Positions 40,196 to 56,030 of a stretch of DNA of 64,000 bases are shown here, in pieces. Under the pieces are notes generated by a model, which had not been told where the DNA came from, searched no databases, and saw only the letters and a list, made by a program, of their open reading frames with translations. The translations under genes were made by a program, and so were the position numbers. How positions within the stretch are numbered: the first letter of the stretch is position 1; each line of letters begins with the position of its first letter. Source of the stretch: Doris montereyensis (taxonomy: Eukaryota; Mollusca; Gastropoda; Nudibranchia; Dorididae). Location: assembly GCA_037039925.1 (NCBI GenBank), contig JAXRKP010000021.1, positions 674,446 through 738,445 on the forward strand, written 5' to 3'.

Positions 40196-40472
40196 AGTTA
40201 ATGACATTTTAAGATAATATCATGAAAACCCCATAGGAAAAAAGACGAGACAAATGCAAAGAATAGACAGAAAAAAATCTGGCGACCGTGGGGATCGAAC
40301 CCACGACCTCTGCGTCAGCACTCGTCGCCTCGCCATGAAAAGAAAGCGTGTGACCAACTGAGCTAACTACGCTTCCTGGTGGCCAGGATTTTTTCTGTCT
40401 ATTCCTTGTATTTGTCTCGTCTTTGTTCCTATGGGGTTTTCAAAACTTACATATTATCTAAATGTCAATTGT
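40196..40472 (-). mobile_element. tRNA-derived SINE2 with an inverted second tail (fold-back)
   Basis: The minus-strand head has TAGTTAGCTCAGTTGGTCA (A box), CTTTCTTTTCATGGCGAGG and GTGGGTTCGATCCCCACG (B box). It is followed by a tail TTTTTCTGTCTATTC...TTTGTCTCGTC...CCTATGGGGTTTTC. On the plus strand, immediately beyond the head start, the same tail begins in the other direction (GGCCAGGATTTTTTCTGTCT ... CCTATGGGGTTTTC). The two tails are inverted arms of about 85 bp around the head. A normal single-tail copy is at 52.96 kb. Confidence 0.8.
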
Positions 40473-40504
40473 CAATACCTTCACTATTCTGACTACACGC
40501 TGTA

Positions 40505-40570
40505 CCGACCACACTCATTACGTTTGAATGGCGTCTCTCCTGTTTGTGTTCTCATGTGGCTATGAAGTGC
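40505..40570 (-). pseudogene. Isolated zinc-finger remnant
   Basis: Minus strand reads HMRTQTGETPFKRNECG-like (CACACTCATTACGTTTGAAT on the plus strand). It lies beyond the SINE2 insertion and is a single decayed unit. Confidence 0.65.
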
Positions 40571-41284
40571 AAAAATAGGTTAAGTAGGTCGTGCGATTGA
40601 CGTCATGAAATGACAGACATTTGTGTGTAAATTACTGTGTAAAGTTTGATGAGATCCCCCCCCCCCCCCCCCACAAATACTAATACCATTTTGGACCTGG
40701 TCCCATTGATTGATGCGCAATATTGTAAGTGACGTAAGTGTAAGGTTGAGGATGTAGACACCAGGCTATAGGCTGTTGCAAGCACAAACAGATCTGTTGT
40801 ATGTATAATAATAATAAATATAAACAATCTACCCATGAAAATAATAACGACAGACAGTGACAAACACCAACATGTCATTGAATGTCAGTCACAAAGATTC
40901 TTAACATTAATAAAACAGACACCTAAGAACTTTATTGATAGATAGAACCTTTTTTTATGTTAGTTTGAAGAACTTATGTCCCTTTACAAATGTGCCAGAT
41001 TTGGATTGAATTAATCGTCTTTGTTAAAGGGATTTAAGACACTCAAACAACGAGACAAGGCAGAATAACACAAAAAACGAAATCATCATATAAAGTAAAA
41101 CTATCTTTTTTAATATTGAGATGCCTGACAGGACAAAATGCAAGCAGCAATATAATCAATGATATTATACATATTTATGACATATTACAATTACAGTAGA
41201 AGCTTTCTAGCAAATACCATTGGTGAAAGAATAAATAACTTTTTCTATATAAACACAACCTAATTTTCATTGAGTGGTACGGCA
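40571..41284. other. Unassigned DNA between zinc-finger remnants
   Basis: C17 tract at 40656-40672. No gene seen. Confidence 0.45.
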
Positions 41285-47060
<5,776 letters not shown>

Positions 47061-47257
47061 CAGGCCGAGGCCAGCGTTTGGCGAGAACTTCTCGCTAGCG
47101 AGACCAAAGCGATAAGCGAGAAACTTTGTGCACCAACGTTCGAGCGAGAAATGACCCAGTTTTTCCTAGCGGGATACAGCTTGAAGCGATAAAAAATGAT
47201 TGCGTGGCCATTGTGCAGGCGGAAACTAGCGTGATTCCCTCTAGCTTGAAGCTAAAA

Positions 47258-47565
47258 ATGGCCACCGCCAGACAGTTTCTTTTGCGGGCTGCTTGATAGT
47301 TCACCTTATTTGCGATATAAATCTATTTCAAAACGTCGACGATTCGCAGTGCATCAATAAATGCGCTGAAAGAGAAATATTTGGGAGTTTCATCATCTCA
47401 GCGATGATTTAAAGGCAGACGACGACAGATTTCGATCCTATTATAGAATGTTGCTCCAGACGTTCTCTGCTATTTTAGATATTTTGAGGAGGACTTGGAA
47501 AAGCAGGAGGCAGCCTATGGACAAAAACCAATTTCACCTGAAGAGTGACTCACATTGACAATAAG
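47258..47565 (+). pseudogene. HARBI1-like transposase, exon 1 (frame-disrupted)
   Basis: Begins MATARQFLLRAA and then breaks. It continues in changing frames: RRFAVH, INALKEKYLG, EFHHLSDDLKADDDRFRSYY, RMLLQTFSAILDIL, DLEKQEAAYGQKPISPEE. The expected arginine after PEE is a TGA. It ends ..TTGACAATAAG|GTTGGTC; splicing to the acceptor at 48904 rejoins the frame as LTLTI-R-FLSTGMSYRSL. These are the N-terminal helical and helix-turn-helix parts that precede the Harbinger DDE core. Confidence 0.78.
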
Positions 47566-47599
47566 GTTGGTCTTTGTAATTTTATTTTACTAGACAGAG

Positions 47600-47603
47600 A
47601 TAT

Positions 47604-47637
<34 letters not shown>

Positions 47638-47850
47638 TAATCAGATAGATAGATGGAAGGATGGACGGACAGACAGACAGACAGACAGATAGATAGACAA
47701 ACAGATAAACAGACAGATAGACAGATAGATAGATAGACAGATAGATGGATAGTTAGATAGACAGACAGACTGGTAGACAGATAGATAGAACGGATAGACA
47801 GACAGATAGATAGATAGACGGATAGATAGACAGATAGATAGATAGAGATA
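47600..47850. repeat. GATA/GACA tetranucleotide repeat
   Basis: (GATA)n mixed with GACA units, inside the transposase intron. Confidence 0.95.
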
Positions 47851-48025
47851 CTTGAATATTGATTGAACCATTGACTTGTATACGGTGAAAATCGTGACAC
47901 AAAGAAAATGTTAACAGAATTTCTTTTTAGATTAAAATGACTTTAATACATGTATGAACTTTTTAAACAAGAGTATCTTCATGAAGTAATTCAAAACCAA
48001 TTTGACGGAATTTTGATTGTGTGCT

Positions 48026-48766
48026 TTAAATTTGGTGGTACTGGGTCTGATAAAACTCTGCATCACCAGATATAATTTGTGAAGGTGTGCTTTGACTGGG
48101 GCGGCTTGCTTGGTAGCTCACAGGGGATTGGTATTCATTGAAAGATGAACTGCCTCTGTGAGTTTGGCCCTCCACAGAATTTTTTGTATCCAAGGACAGC
48201 TGATCCAGCACAGCATCGTTCACACATTTGTTTATATTGGCCTTCACCCTCATGATGATAAGAACGTCCTTTAATTTGCGCAAATCGCAACAAATTGCAG
48301 TGGAAAACGAATCCCATTCATCCTGCATTTGTTGCTTTTCAAAGGCCCGTTTAAAATTGTCCATTTTTTCTCGTTCTATTGCGAGGAATTCCTCGTCTAT
48401 CCTTTGGCGTTTGCTCCTTGATGTATTTTTTCTCGTCAACGGCACAGGATCAGCCTCTACAGGCGTTGATCTTTCCAAATTTGAGTATGATGCCCCCTCC
48501 ATAACTGATTCTGGTGCGTCGTTGATTTCGTCTGAAAGGCTGCCGACGGATTGAGATGCTGTTAGTGTTTCACATTCGACGTTTCCTAGCATTGGTCGAC
48601 CCAAAAACTGGTCTCGCATGAAAAGAAGTGGCTTATAGTAAGGCCAGCAAACAGCTGTTTTCCTATCTCGAAGGCTGGCTGTCCACTTCTTGTCTTGGGG
48701 AGTTTAGAACATATTTCTCTCATGCGATCCTTCAAATTTTTTTGTTTTCTTTTTTGCATTCATCGG
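48026..48766 (-). pseudogene. Harbinger MADF/Myb-like second protein, exon 2
   Basis: Partner protein that helps Harbinger transposases enter the nucleus and bind element ends (known for the superfamily). The acceptor is TTATTTCAACAG (48767). The end of the MADF domain is present in shifted frames (DECKK, LKDRMREICSKLPKTRSGQP, CWPYYKPLLFMRDQFLGRP). An open 197-codon segment follows: acidic/Ser-rich linker, then a helical region (EEFLAIEREKMDNFKRAFEK, DLRKLKDVLIIMRVKANINK) and a Gln/Ser-rich tail. The exon sits inside the transposase intron on the opposite strand. Confidence 0.75.
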
Positions 48767-48904
48767 CTGTTGAAATAATTATTATACTTGGTTTTAGAAT
48801 ATGAACGAGACTATGTTCGATGCAATAAAATTATATATTTTGTCATCATCAAAAAATGGCATTGAAACTTATCATACATATATGTATATTAATTTTCCCC
48901 ACAG

Positions 48905-49799
48905 ATTTCTTTCAACAGGGATGTCCTACAGATCGTTAGCATATTCATTTCGCATGGGAAGATCAACTGTGGCAAATATTATTGAAGACACTGCAACAAT
49001 AATTTGGAAGAGACTCAGACCTTTGTATGTGAAAGAACCAATAAAAGATAATTGTGTTGCTGTGGCGGAAACGTTTGAACCAAGTGCAACTTTCCTAACG
49101 TAATTGGAGCCATTGACGGAAAACACATTCGGATCAAAGCTCCGCCACATTCTGGCTCAAATTTCTTCAATTATAAAAGTTTCTTCTCAATTGTTTTGCA
49201 AGGAGTTGCAGATCCGGACCTGAAGTTCTTAGCAGTTGAAGTAGGAGCTTACGGTAAGGAAAGTGATGGAGGAATATTTTCAAGATCAAAATTACAAAAG
49301 TCGTTTGATTCCAATGCTTTTGACCTTCCACACAATGTGCCACCGCTACCAGGATCTGACATCGCTCTTCCTTATTTTTCTGATGGGCGATTCAGCTTAT
49401 CCTTTGAAATCGTATTTGATCACAAGGATAAATTCCATGTTGACACATGAACGACGCATTTTTAATTATCGACACTCACGAGCTCGACGTTGCATCGAAT
49501 GTGCGTTTGGAGTGCTTGCATCAAAGTGGCGGGTTTTGAAAACTACAATAGAGACAAAAATAGAGACAGCAGAGATGATTGTGCTTGCATCAATTGCTCT
49601 ACACAATGCAATAATCTGCCACGAAGGAAACAGAGATACGCAATATGATGATTGGGATGACACTCAGGCAAGGGTAAACAATGACGGACAAAGGAACTAT
49701 CAAGGTCGCCCTGGTCAACACGCTACATGGGTCAGAGATCAGCTAGTGCAATATTTTGTTGGCCCGGGTAGAGTGAGCTGGCAGGATAGCTATGCATAA
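48905..49799 (+). pseudogene. HARBI1-like transposase, exon 2 with DDE core (two frameshifts)
   Basis: The acceptor is TTTTCCCCACAG (48901-48904). In order: helix-turn-helix STGMSYRSLAYSFRMGRSTV; FPNVIGAIDGKHIRIKAPPH (first D, 49115); VGAYGKESDGGIFSRS (49265); GDSAYPLKSYL (D, 49389); NYRHSRARRCIECAFGVLAS (E, 49497); SIALHNAIICHEGN. The last exon ends YFVGPGRVSWQDSYA and then TAA, with AATAAA at 49853. There is one base missing before FPN (about 49085-49091) and one extra T in a T run (about 49377-49381). Otherwise all conserved acidic positions are kept. Confidence 0.88.
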
Positions 49800-50419
49800 A
49801 TACACGTATTTCGTGATAAAATTAAAACATGAAACGAGATGTAATATTATGCAATAAAGTGTCAATTTACATACTATTTGCTATCATATTCATGCTTTTA
49901 ATTTGGTACATGCGTTTCTTCCACAGTATTACAAAATTGCACAAGGCAAGGTATATATTCTATATTCTACATCAAGTTCTACTATTAACTATTAATTCCA
50001 TTATTATTGCTTCTCTCCTCCTCCTCCTTCTCCTTCGACGACTGTCGCTGCAGTTGGTGGCTGCTGCTGCTGTCGCTATCGTTGTTGCTTTCGGCGCTCC
50101 CGTTGGTGCTTCTACTAACTACACATCAAAATAAGACTATACTACAGACTTGCCAATCAATATGAAAATGAATATTTTAATACGTTGTTGTTGTTTTTTT
50201 GGGTTGAGAAAATATGGAAATATGAAAAAAAGTTTTAATACGGAAGAACAGGGAAAAGGGAAAATATTATAGATAAAATTCTAGATAACAATTATTAACA
50301 AAGATATAGATTTTTAGCCCAAATTACAAAGGCATCAGTTCAGACCGATTTTCAAAGGAAATTCAGGCTCTCCTATCTGGTTGGTAAGTCTTTAGCAGGC
50401 TATAAACATACTATTATTA
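49800..50419. other. Spacer between Harbinger transposase 3' end and MADF exon 1
   Basis: Contains the polyadenylation signal AATAAA (49853-49858), a CTC/CTG-rich stretch (50010-50100), and AT-rich DNA. Confidence 0.5.
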
Positions 50420-50589
50420 TTAATTGTTGTGATAATTAACTCAACAGACATTCCTGACTTCTCAGCAAGTTCTTCAAATGCATTTCTTTTTTTGTCTCTG
50501 TTCATAAAATCTTTGTCTTCCTTTTTCCACAATAATGGCATTCCCTGGACGTGGACAATGAATTCAGTCGTGTTGTCGGCGGCATCCAT
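50420..50589 (-). CDS. Harbinger MADF/Myb-like second protein, exon 1
   Basis: ATG at 50589. MDAADNTTEFIVHVQGMPLL WKKEDKDFMNRDKKRNAFEE LAEKSGMSVE is the N-terminal half of a MADF (Myb/SANT-like) domain: L-I-x2-V-x3-P-x-LW, then D-x-D(F/Y)-x-(D/N)RxKxxxAFxELA. The downstream donor is not certain (TGTCTGTTGAGTTAAT at about 50440). The second half of the domain is found 1.65 kb away at 48766, beyond the antisense transposase exon. This exon is intact in itself, but exon 2 is not. Confidence 0.75.
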
Positions 50590-50720
50590 TGTTTATGTGC
50601 TATGCTAGCCTATGCCTAAATTTTAAACGTGTTTGATACAGGAAGTAGGCCTATTCATTGTGGTACATGTATTGAATTCCTCTACTTTCAAGCGAGAAGC
50701 GGGAAGAAACATTGGAATGA

Positions 50721-51722
50721 GCAGTGTCGCGTTGTTTGCCCGCAAGGCAGAAGGTTTTTTTTTTCTATTCTCAGAATATAAAATCTAGAATCTAGCACCT
50801 CTCCCACGCATCTAGAAACGATCACAGATCAGAGACACATATAGATTGGAACTAGTCTTGGTCAAGAAACATTGCCACAGAATGCAGTCAGAATCTAAGG
50901 CTAGATCTAGTTGTGATTTTTTTTCTAAAAGGGGTTATTCCCTCAGCCTTTGTTTAGCCAAGACCACTTGTTGTAAGACAGCAGGTTGTGATTGAATCAA
51001 CTTTAATCTGCCCCATGATGTTAATAGCCCTCCCCTTGCATGCTCCTTGTTTAGCAAAAAAAGAAGAAAAGACGGCTTCTTTCACACTGGTCACTAGGAG
51101 ATTACTACTACTACTCTAGTCTACTACTACTACTACTAGAGATGAAGACCCACTTGCAATGCAGCAGGTTGTGATTTTGATGTTAATACTACTAGCCTTT
51201 GTTTACTTGACTGAAGACGGCAGGCAACGGAGGGCTACGACCTCTAGTCTTGTAGAGATGAAAACTTGATGTGGTCAAAACACTAAAACCAAACATTCTT
51301 TCACACAGTCAGAGATTACTACAATTGACAACATTTCCACAATGCTTTGCTGTAGAGACTCTGACTGAACTTGACTAGCGACACTAAATGGATATTATCT
51401 CAACAGTGAATCTTACGCAAATAAAAAACTTTCAAGTCAATGACATGTTAGGAAGTGATGTCTAACGACCATATCAGAAACATGAAAATACCGCACATGG
51501 AGTAGAGGTAATACCATGCTATACAGTCTTGGATCAACGATTCAAATATCAAAAGCAAAATCTTTAACAAAGAAAGTATTGAAATGGTAACAAGGCAACA
51601 TCTTTTTAGGACCATCAAATATTTACTACCAAATAGCTAAGCTTTAAATAACAACAAATACCTGATCTTTCACGTTGACCCATCAGTTAACAAAATGCCC
51701 ACACCAATGTCCGAAACATTAA
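50721..51722. other. Unassigned intergenic DNA
   Basis: Contains ACT repeats (51105-51140) and a partial internal duplication around AAGACCACTTG/CAGCAGGTTGTGATTNNA (50970 and 51155). No exon seen. Confidence 0.45.
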
Positions 51723-51843
<121 letters not shown>

Positions 51844-52459
51844 CACCTTTTACACTCATAGTTTGAGCATCATCATCTTTCCTGCACTCAGTCTGTCTTG
51901 ACTGCTTCCTTTCTATGTCGTTGAATTAAAATGTCCGGGTCCTTGGCACTGGCATAGCTGTCTCCATCATACACCTATTAAGTGTCACAGAGACAAAAAC
52001 AGAAGTTATCAAATTGAGTTCTTCTTCTTCTCTTTGATTTTTTGTTTTGTTTTGAAACTAAAGACCATCAAATAAAAAGTTGAATAAAAACTTATAAAAC
52101 TTATAAAAGCTTTATAAATAACATTCTTCAAAGATGTGATAAAAAAATTCCCATAATGTAAACTGTCAATTGTAATGCCTAGGGTCAGAGTTGGACATTT
52201 TTTAGATAATACCACATAAAGCCATCTCTAGGTATTTTCCTTCTAGCCTTAAAATATCTAAGCTAAGAAATCAACGAATCATAAAAACTCAAATTAAAAT
52301 TACATCATTTGCAGTCAAAATCGTTCAAAACGGAATTTTTAGCAATAGAAAGTTTTTCTTCTATTTCTAAAAACGTCTAAATGTGACGTAGGCATGTATG
52401 TTTTACAACTGACGAAATGTAACAATGACAATAATGACATACAATATAGCACAGTTCCT

Positions 52460-52570
52460 CTCTCCTTCTCCCCCCCCTCTCTCTCTCTCTCCCCACTTTG
52501 TCTCTCTCTCTCTGTTTTATCCCTTTCTCTTACCCTCTCCCTCCCTGGCTCTCTTTCTCCCTTTCTCTCC

Positions 52571-52655
<85 letters not shown>
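52460..52655. repeat. CT dinucleotide microsatellite
   Basis: Imperfect CTCT/CCCT stretch followed by pure (CT)n at 52578-52650. It adjoins a LINE 3' fragment. Confidence 0.95.
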
Positions 52656-52659
52656 GACT

Positions 52660-52915
52660 AGGCTAGGAGGCAAAGTTAAGGAAAGCAGGCTGAGATTGGT
52701 ACGGACATGTAAAGAGAAGGATTATATTGGGCAGAAGATGTTGCGGGTAGACAAATTTGGCAGGAGGAAGAGGGGAAGACCAAAAAGAAGATACATGGAT
52801 ATAACACAAGAAGACATGAAGACTGTAGGTGCAAGAGATAGAGACGAACAGTATAGGACAAAGTGGAGAAAGGTGATCTTCTGTAGCGTCTCCTAACGGG
52901 AAAAAAGCCGAAAGA
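52660..52915 (+). mobile_element. 3' end of a third LINE family
   Basis: Encodes RLGGKVKESRLRLVRTCKEK, YIGQKMLRVDKFGRRKRGRP, KRRYMDITQEDMKTVGARDR and WRKVIFCS, then a stop (52894-52896). This is the typical C-terminal tail of an APE-type LINE polyprotein (arginine-rich GRRKRGRPKRR motif). Short 3' UTR, no poly(A). Confidence 0.8.
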
Positions 52916-52954
52916 AAACAACACAAGTTATGTACTGTGATCCTACATACTATT

Positions 52955-53135
52955 ACTAAGCTCGGTTGGTAGCACACTTTCTTTTCATGGCGAGGCGATG
53001 GGTGCCGACACAGAGAGCGTGGGTTCGATCCCAAAAGTGGCCAGGATTGTTTTCTGTCTTCAAGTTCTATTCCTTGAATTTGTCTCTGTCTTTGCTCCTA
53101 TGGGGCTTTTATATTATTGAATGTCATTTCCAGTA
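52955..53135 (+). mobile_element. tRNA-derived SINE2, normal orientation copy
   Basis: Head: AGCTCGGTTGGTAGCACAC (A box), CTTTCTTTTCATGGCGAGG, GTGGGTTCGATCCC (B box). Tail: GGCCAGGATTGTTTTCTGTC, ATTCCTTGAATTTGTCTC, GCTCCTATGGGGC. Same family as the fold-back copy at 40.2-40.47 kb. Confidence 0.85.
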
Positions 53136-53349
53136 TGCACGGCCATGTCTCTTTTCAAGATAGGTGTGCCTCCTGCACCGTTAATGAGTATTTGTTTTTC
53201 TTTGTCTTAATTAGTTTCGTTGGTTCTCACAAGTCATTGCCTGTCTGAGTGTGGTTGTGGTCTTGTCAAGTCAATATTAAATTTCTCTCGTGAAACTGAT
53301 TGTATGTGTATGTGTTATTCCCTTCATTTATACATTTATGTAATATTGG

Positions 53350-53468
53350 GAGTAAAAACCTGCGACAGACTAGCGTCCTGTCCAGAAGGTGATTATTATC
53401 ACCTGCTTCGCTTCATGCTGTAGAAACCGAGATAAGCTCTGGCTATACGTAATGGCCTTGAAGGAACT
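53350..53468 (-). mobile_element. SINE3 fragment, minus strand
   Basis: Minus-strand match to the 26.6 kb SINE3 (GGACAGGACGCTAGTCTGTC GCAGGTTTTTACTCCC; TTCTACAGCATGAAGCG). The tRNA-like part is missing. Confidence 0.7.
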
Positions 53469-53882
53469 TTGCTTTTTACTTTACTTATTCTTACAGGACA
53501 ATCTATATAGGGAAATATTTGCATTAATTGGTTTACATGTTATGACCATTGCTGCCTTTCAAGTAGATTTTCTGAAAATGAAGGTAAACTTAATCTTGTG
53601 TTATTTAGACTACAACTAATCAGGTATGATTTTACTACCTTTTTACCCAATCCATCTAATTCTAAACACACAAAAACTTTATTTTTTACCACAATTCCCA
53701 ATTTTTGAGACCGTTTTCAGAAATTGACCAGATGTTGGAAACAATAGAATTAGAATGTATGAAATGTATTTATAGCCCTCGTTATAACCTACTGATCATC
53801 CCATGTGTCCAATGTACATTTTGCTCAATACTAAGGGACGCAATCATATAAACATACAAGGGAGGCTACTGCCAACATTTAC

Positions 53883-55220
53883 CTTATCATCAAGCTCTGG
53901 TTCCTCACATGTTGACAGATGCTGAGAGGATGCAGTTTCAACTTGAGCCAATGCACAGAAGTGTTTTGAGTTATGTTCACTGTTAGAAGCACCGTTAGGG
54001 TCACAATCTGTTTCTGTTGTAATGCAATCTTCCATCTTGCTGCAGCTTTTATCACCACAACTCACTATGTCCAAATGGCCTACTACTCTCTGTGACTGTC
54101 CCGAGACAAGCTCATCAGAATATTCTGTCTTTATATCCAAATGACCTACTTCTATCTCTGAATGTCCTGTGACAAGTTCATCAGAGTATTCTGTCTTTAT
54201 ATCCAAATGTCCTACTACTCTCTGGCTGTCCCGGGACAAGTTCATCAGAGTATTCTGTCTTAATATCCCAATGGCTTACTACTCTCTCTGACTGTTCTGA
54301 CACAAGTTCATCAGAGTATTCTGTCTTTATATCCAAATGGCCTACTATTCTCTCTATCTGCAGAGGGACAATTTCATCAGGAGAGTATTGTGTTTTCATG
54401 TCAGTGCAATCAATTTCACCCATTCTTGTGCAGTGCATTGCATTCATGTCAACATTGGTAATCATTGTACCAGACAACACATCATAACTTTGGATTTGTT
54501 CTTGATGTACTATTTTGAAATCTTTCATTGTTGAATCATCTGAGGGCGAGTCTTCAATTAATATCTCCCTGAAGTCAGGGTAGTACTACAAAGTGGTTTA
54601 ATGTCGACATAGTTTGTGTCTAAATCATCAGCATTTTCTGACACTACATAACCACGCGACTGATCCAAATCCATTTCTTCCGTTTCAGAGGGCTGAATTA
54701 CTCTATGTGGTCTCTTCTTTAAACAGTATTCATTACTGTTGACTTGCTCCCTTGAGAGATTGGTTTACAATATAAGTCACAAGTACTTTTAACAGCGTTA
54801 TTCTTGACACAAAATACAGGGATGGGTGAAGATTCAAATGATAATCCATTTTCTACATTGGCTCCTGCATTCACATTGCTCCTTGTAGACAGTTTAGCAG
54901 TTGTTGATAAGGACGGAAAGCTACTAAGGTCTTCCTGTTGCCATAGTTCAGCATTTGATATGAGTAACTCTGCAGTACTTGGCTTTATGTCTTTGAAAAC
55001 ATCGTCTCTGTGATGATCGGCAGTAGGTCTCAGAGTAGAATGTGAATTATATGTGTTTGATTCTTTGTTTACAGTCGTCATGTCTGGAAAATCTATCAAA
55101 GCAGATGATTCAGACAAAATGTTGACTGGTTTTGAAACAACATTGGAAATAGATTTTAGTGCTAGTGGTACTCCATGCTGTTCATCTGACATGTTTTCAA
55201 ATTTATCCTCTCTGTCCATC
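53883..55220 (-). CDS. Acidic-repeat protein exon, minus copy of an inverted pair (frame-broken)
   Basis: Family not recognised. Bounded by an acceptor (TTGTGATTTCAG|GATGGACAG) and a donor (CTTGATGATAAG|GTAAATG), so it is a full internal exon. N-terminal part: NMSDEQHGVPLALKSISN, NAELWQQEDLSSFPSLSTTA, LSFESSPIPVFCVKNNAVKS. Then DFKIVHQEQIQSYDVLSGTM, then four to five 22-residue repeats (HLDIKTEYSDELVSGQ + SERVVG), then EEPELDDK. It is acidic, Ser/Thr-rich and without transmembrane segments. The frame breaks near 54580, and again in the repeats near 54225. It may be the N-terminal region of the zinc-finger protein whose exon begins at 45627 (same strand), but phase 0 here does not match phase 2 there, so another exon would be needed. 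Confidence 0.6.
54050..54345 (-). repeat. 66 bp tandem repeat encoding acidic peptide units
   Basis: Units encode SERVVGHLDIKTEYSDELV plus SGQ. They differ by substitutions and small deletions. The same units occur on plus at 63394-63640. Confidence 0.85.
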
Positions 55221-55320
55221 CTGAAATCACAAGACAACATGCAGGTGAAACCAGTTTTCTTTTGGTTTTTTTTTCTATATTTAAATTTTTCTTAAAGCTA
55301 TCTTGTAGATTACTCTATAC

Positions 55321-55374
55321 ATCCCTTGTCACTGTAATGTCACCAATAGACTGGCACTATCACCATCAGGACAC
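55321..55374 (-). other. Small upstream (5' UTR-like) exon, minus copy
   Basis: Acceptor TTTCTTTCAACAG|GTGTCC, possible donor AAGGGAT|GTATAG. Conserved with 62555-62607 on plus. It has no long frame, so is probably untranslated. Confidence 0.45.
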
Positions 55375-55597
55375 CTGTTGAAAGAAATCAAAGCTTTTGT
55401 CAGATGCCAGATGAGCACCGAAGTTCATCTCTCTCCTGCCCATGAATAAAATACCAATGAATTGAAAATGCATCAATTAATTAAATAGGAAATGTCCACT
55501 TTTGCTGCTTGCCAGATTCAAGAATTGGATGTCAACAGTGTGATTTTGCAAGCAATTTATAATTATACACACAATAGAACTTTTCTTACTCTAATTG

Positions 55598-55668
55598 AGA
55601 AATCTCGGTGGATTGTAAAATTGTCCCGATTAGCCGGGTTAACCGATTTCAAGGGAACCTCTTAAAGG
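55598..55668. repeat. Pogo/Tigger-like terminal repeat remnant
   Basis: GATTGTAAAATTGTCCCGAT TAGCCGGGTTAACCGA is shared with 63893-63970 (GATTGTAAAATTGTCCCGAT TATCGGATTTTCCGG). Alternating GATTATCGG-type blocks resemble terminal repeats of Tc1/mariner-pogo elements. Class assignment is tentative. Confidence 0.4.
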
Positions 55669-55684
55669 ATTTTAGTCTCGTCAA

Positions 55685-56030
55685 AAATGTGAATGCTTTC
55701 ATCTGCTGATGATTTAGCTCTATTTGGGAACTGAGAACGTGACCTTTAATATAATATCAACATGATGAATAATGAATTACATTAAAGAGGATTGAAAAGT
55801 CAATGCAAAGAAAACAAAAACGATGCTAATAACTAGGGGAGTTACAACACAAAACCTTAAACTAGGCAGAGAGAAATTAGAATGAGTTCAAAACTACAAT
55901 AACCTTGTTTGAAGTAATGAAACTGAGAATGAAAACTAAGAGAAGAAATTACCCAGATAATCCAAAAGGTATTGACAATGTGTATAATCATCTAGGAATT
56001 TAGGCATTTGTAGGAACAAAATATATAATA
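55685..56030 (+). mobile_element. LINE fragment, same family as 30.7 kb, RT catalytic region
   Basis: Nucleotide similarity to 33180-33480: TCATCTGCTGATGATTTAGC (SADDLALFG), GTCAATGCAAAGAAAAC, AATAACTAGGGGAG and CACAAAACCTTAAACTAG. Here the catalytic box still reads ADD, unlike AND in the long copy. Confidence 0.85.

Larger units (their letters stand above)
47065..50720. mobile_element. PIF/Harbinger DNA transposon, decayed, two interleaved genes
   Basis: Carries both standard Harbinger genes: a HARBI1-like DDE transposase on plus (exons 47258-47565 and 48905-49799) and a MADF/Myb-SANT-like protein on minus (exons 50589-~50420 and 48766-48026). The ends are uncertain. AGCGAGAAG-containing stretches near 47080-47105 (minus) and 50691-50718 (plus) are weakly inverted and could be terminal repeats. 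Internal GATA/GACA repeats at 47600-47850. Confidence 0.8.

Noticed and set aside
40283..40376. A tRNA gene
   Set aside because: A and B boxes are present but the cloverleaf is not formed (long insert between the boxes), and a SINE tail follows. Same for 4925-5020 and 29647-29720.
47550..47900. Long frames with LSVYLS repeats
   Set aside because: Translation of the GATA/GACA repeat.
52394..52657. Ser/Leu-rich frame
   Set aside because: Translation of the CT microsatellite.
53883..55220. Direct splicing of this exon to the zinc-finger exon at 45627
   Set aside because: Donor phase 0 and acceptor reading phase do not match; an extra exon would be required, so the link is kept only as a hypothesis.
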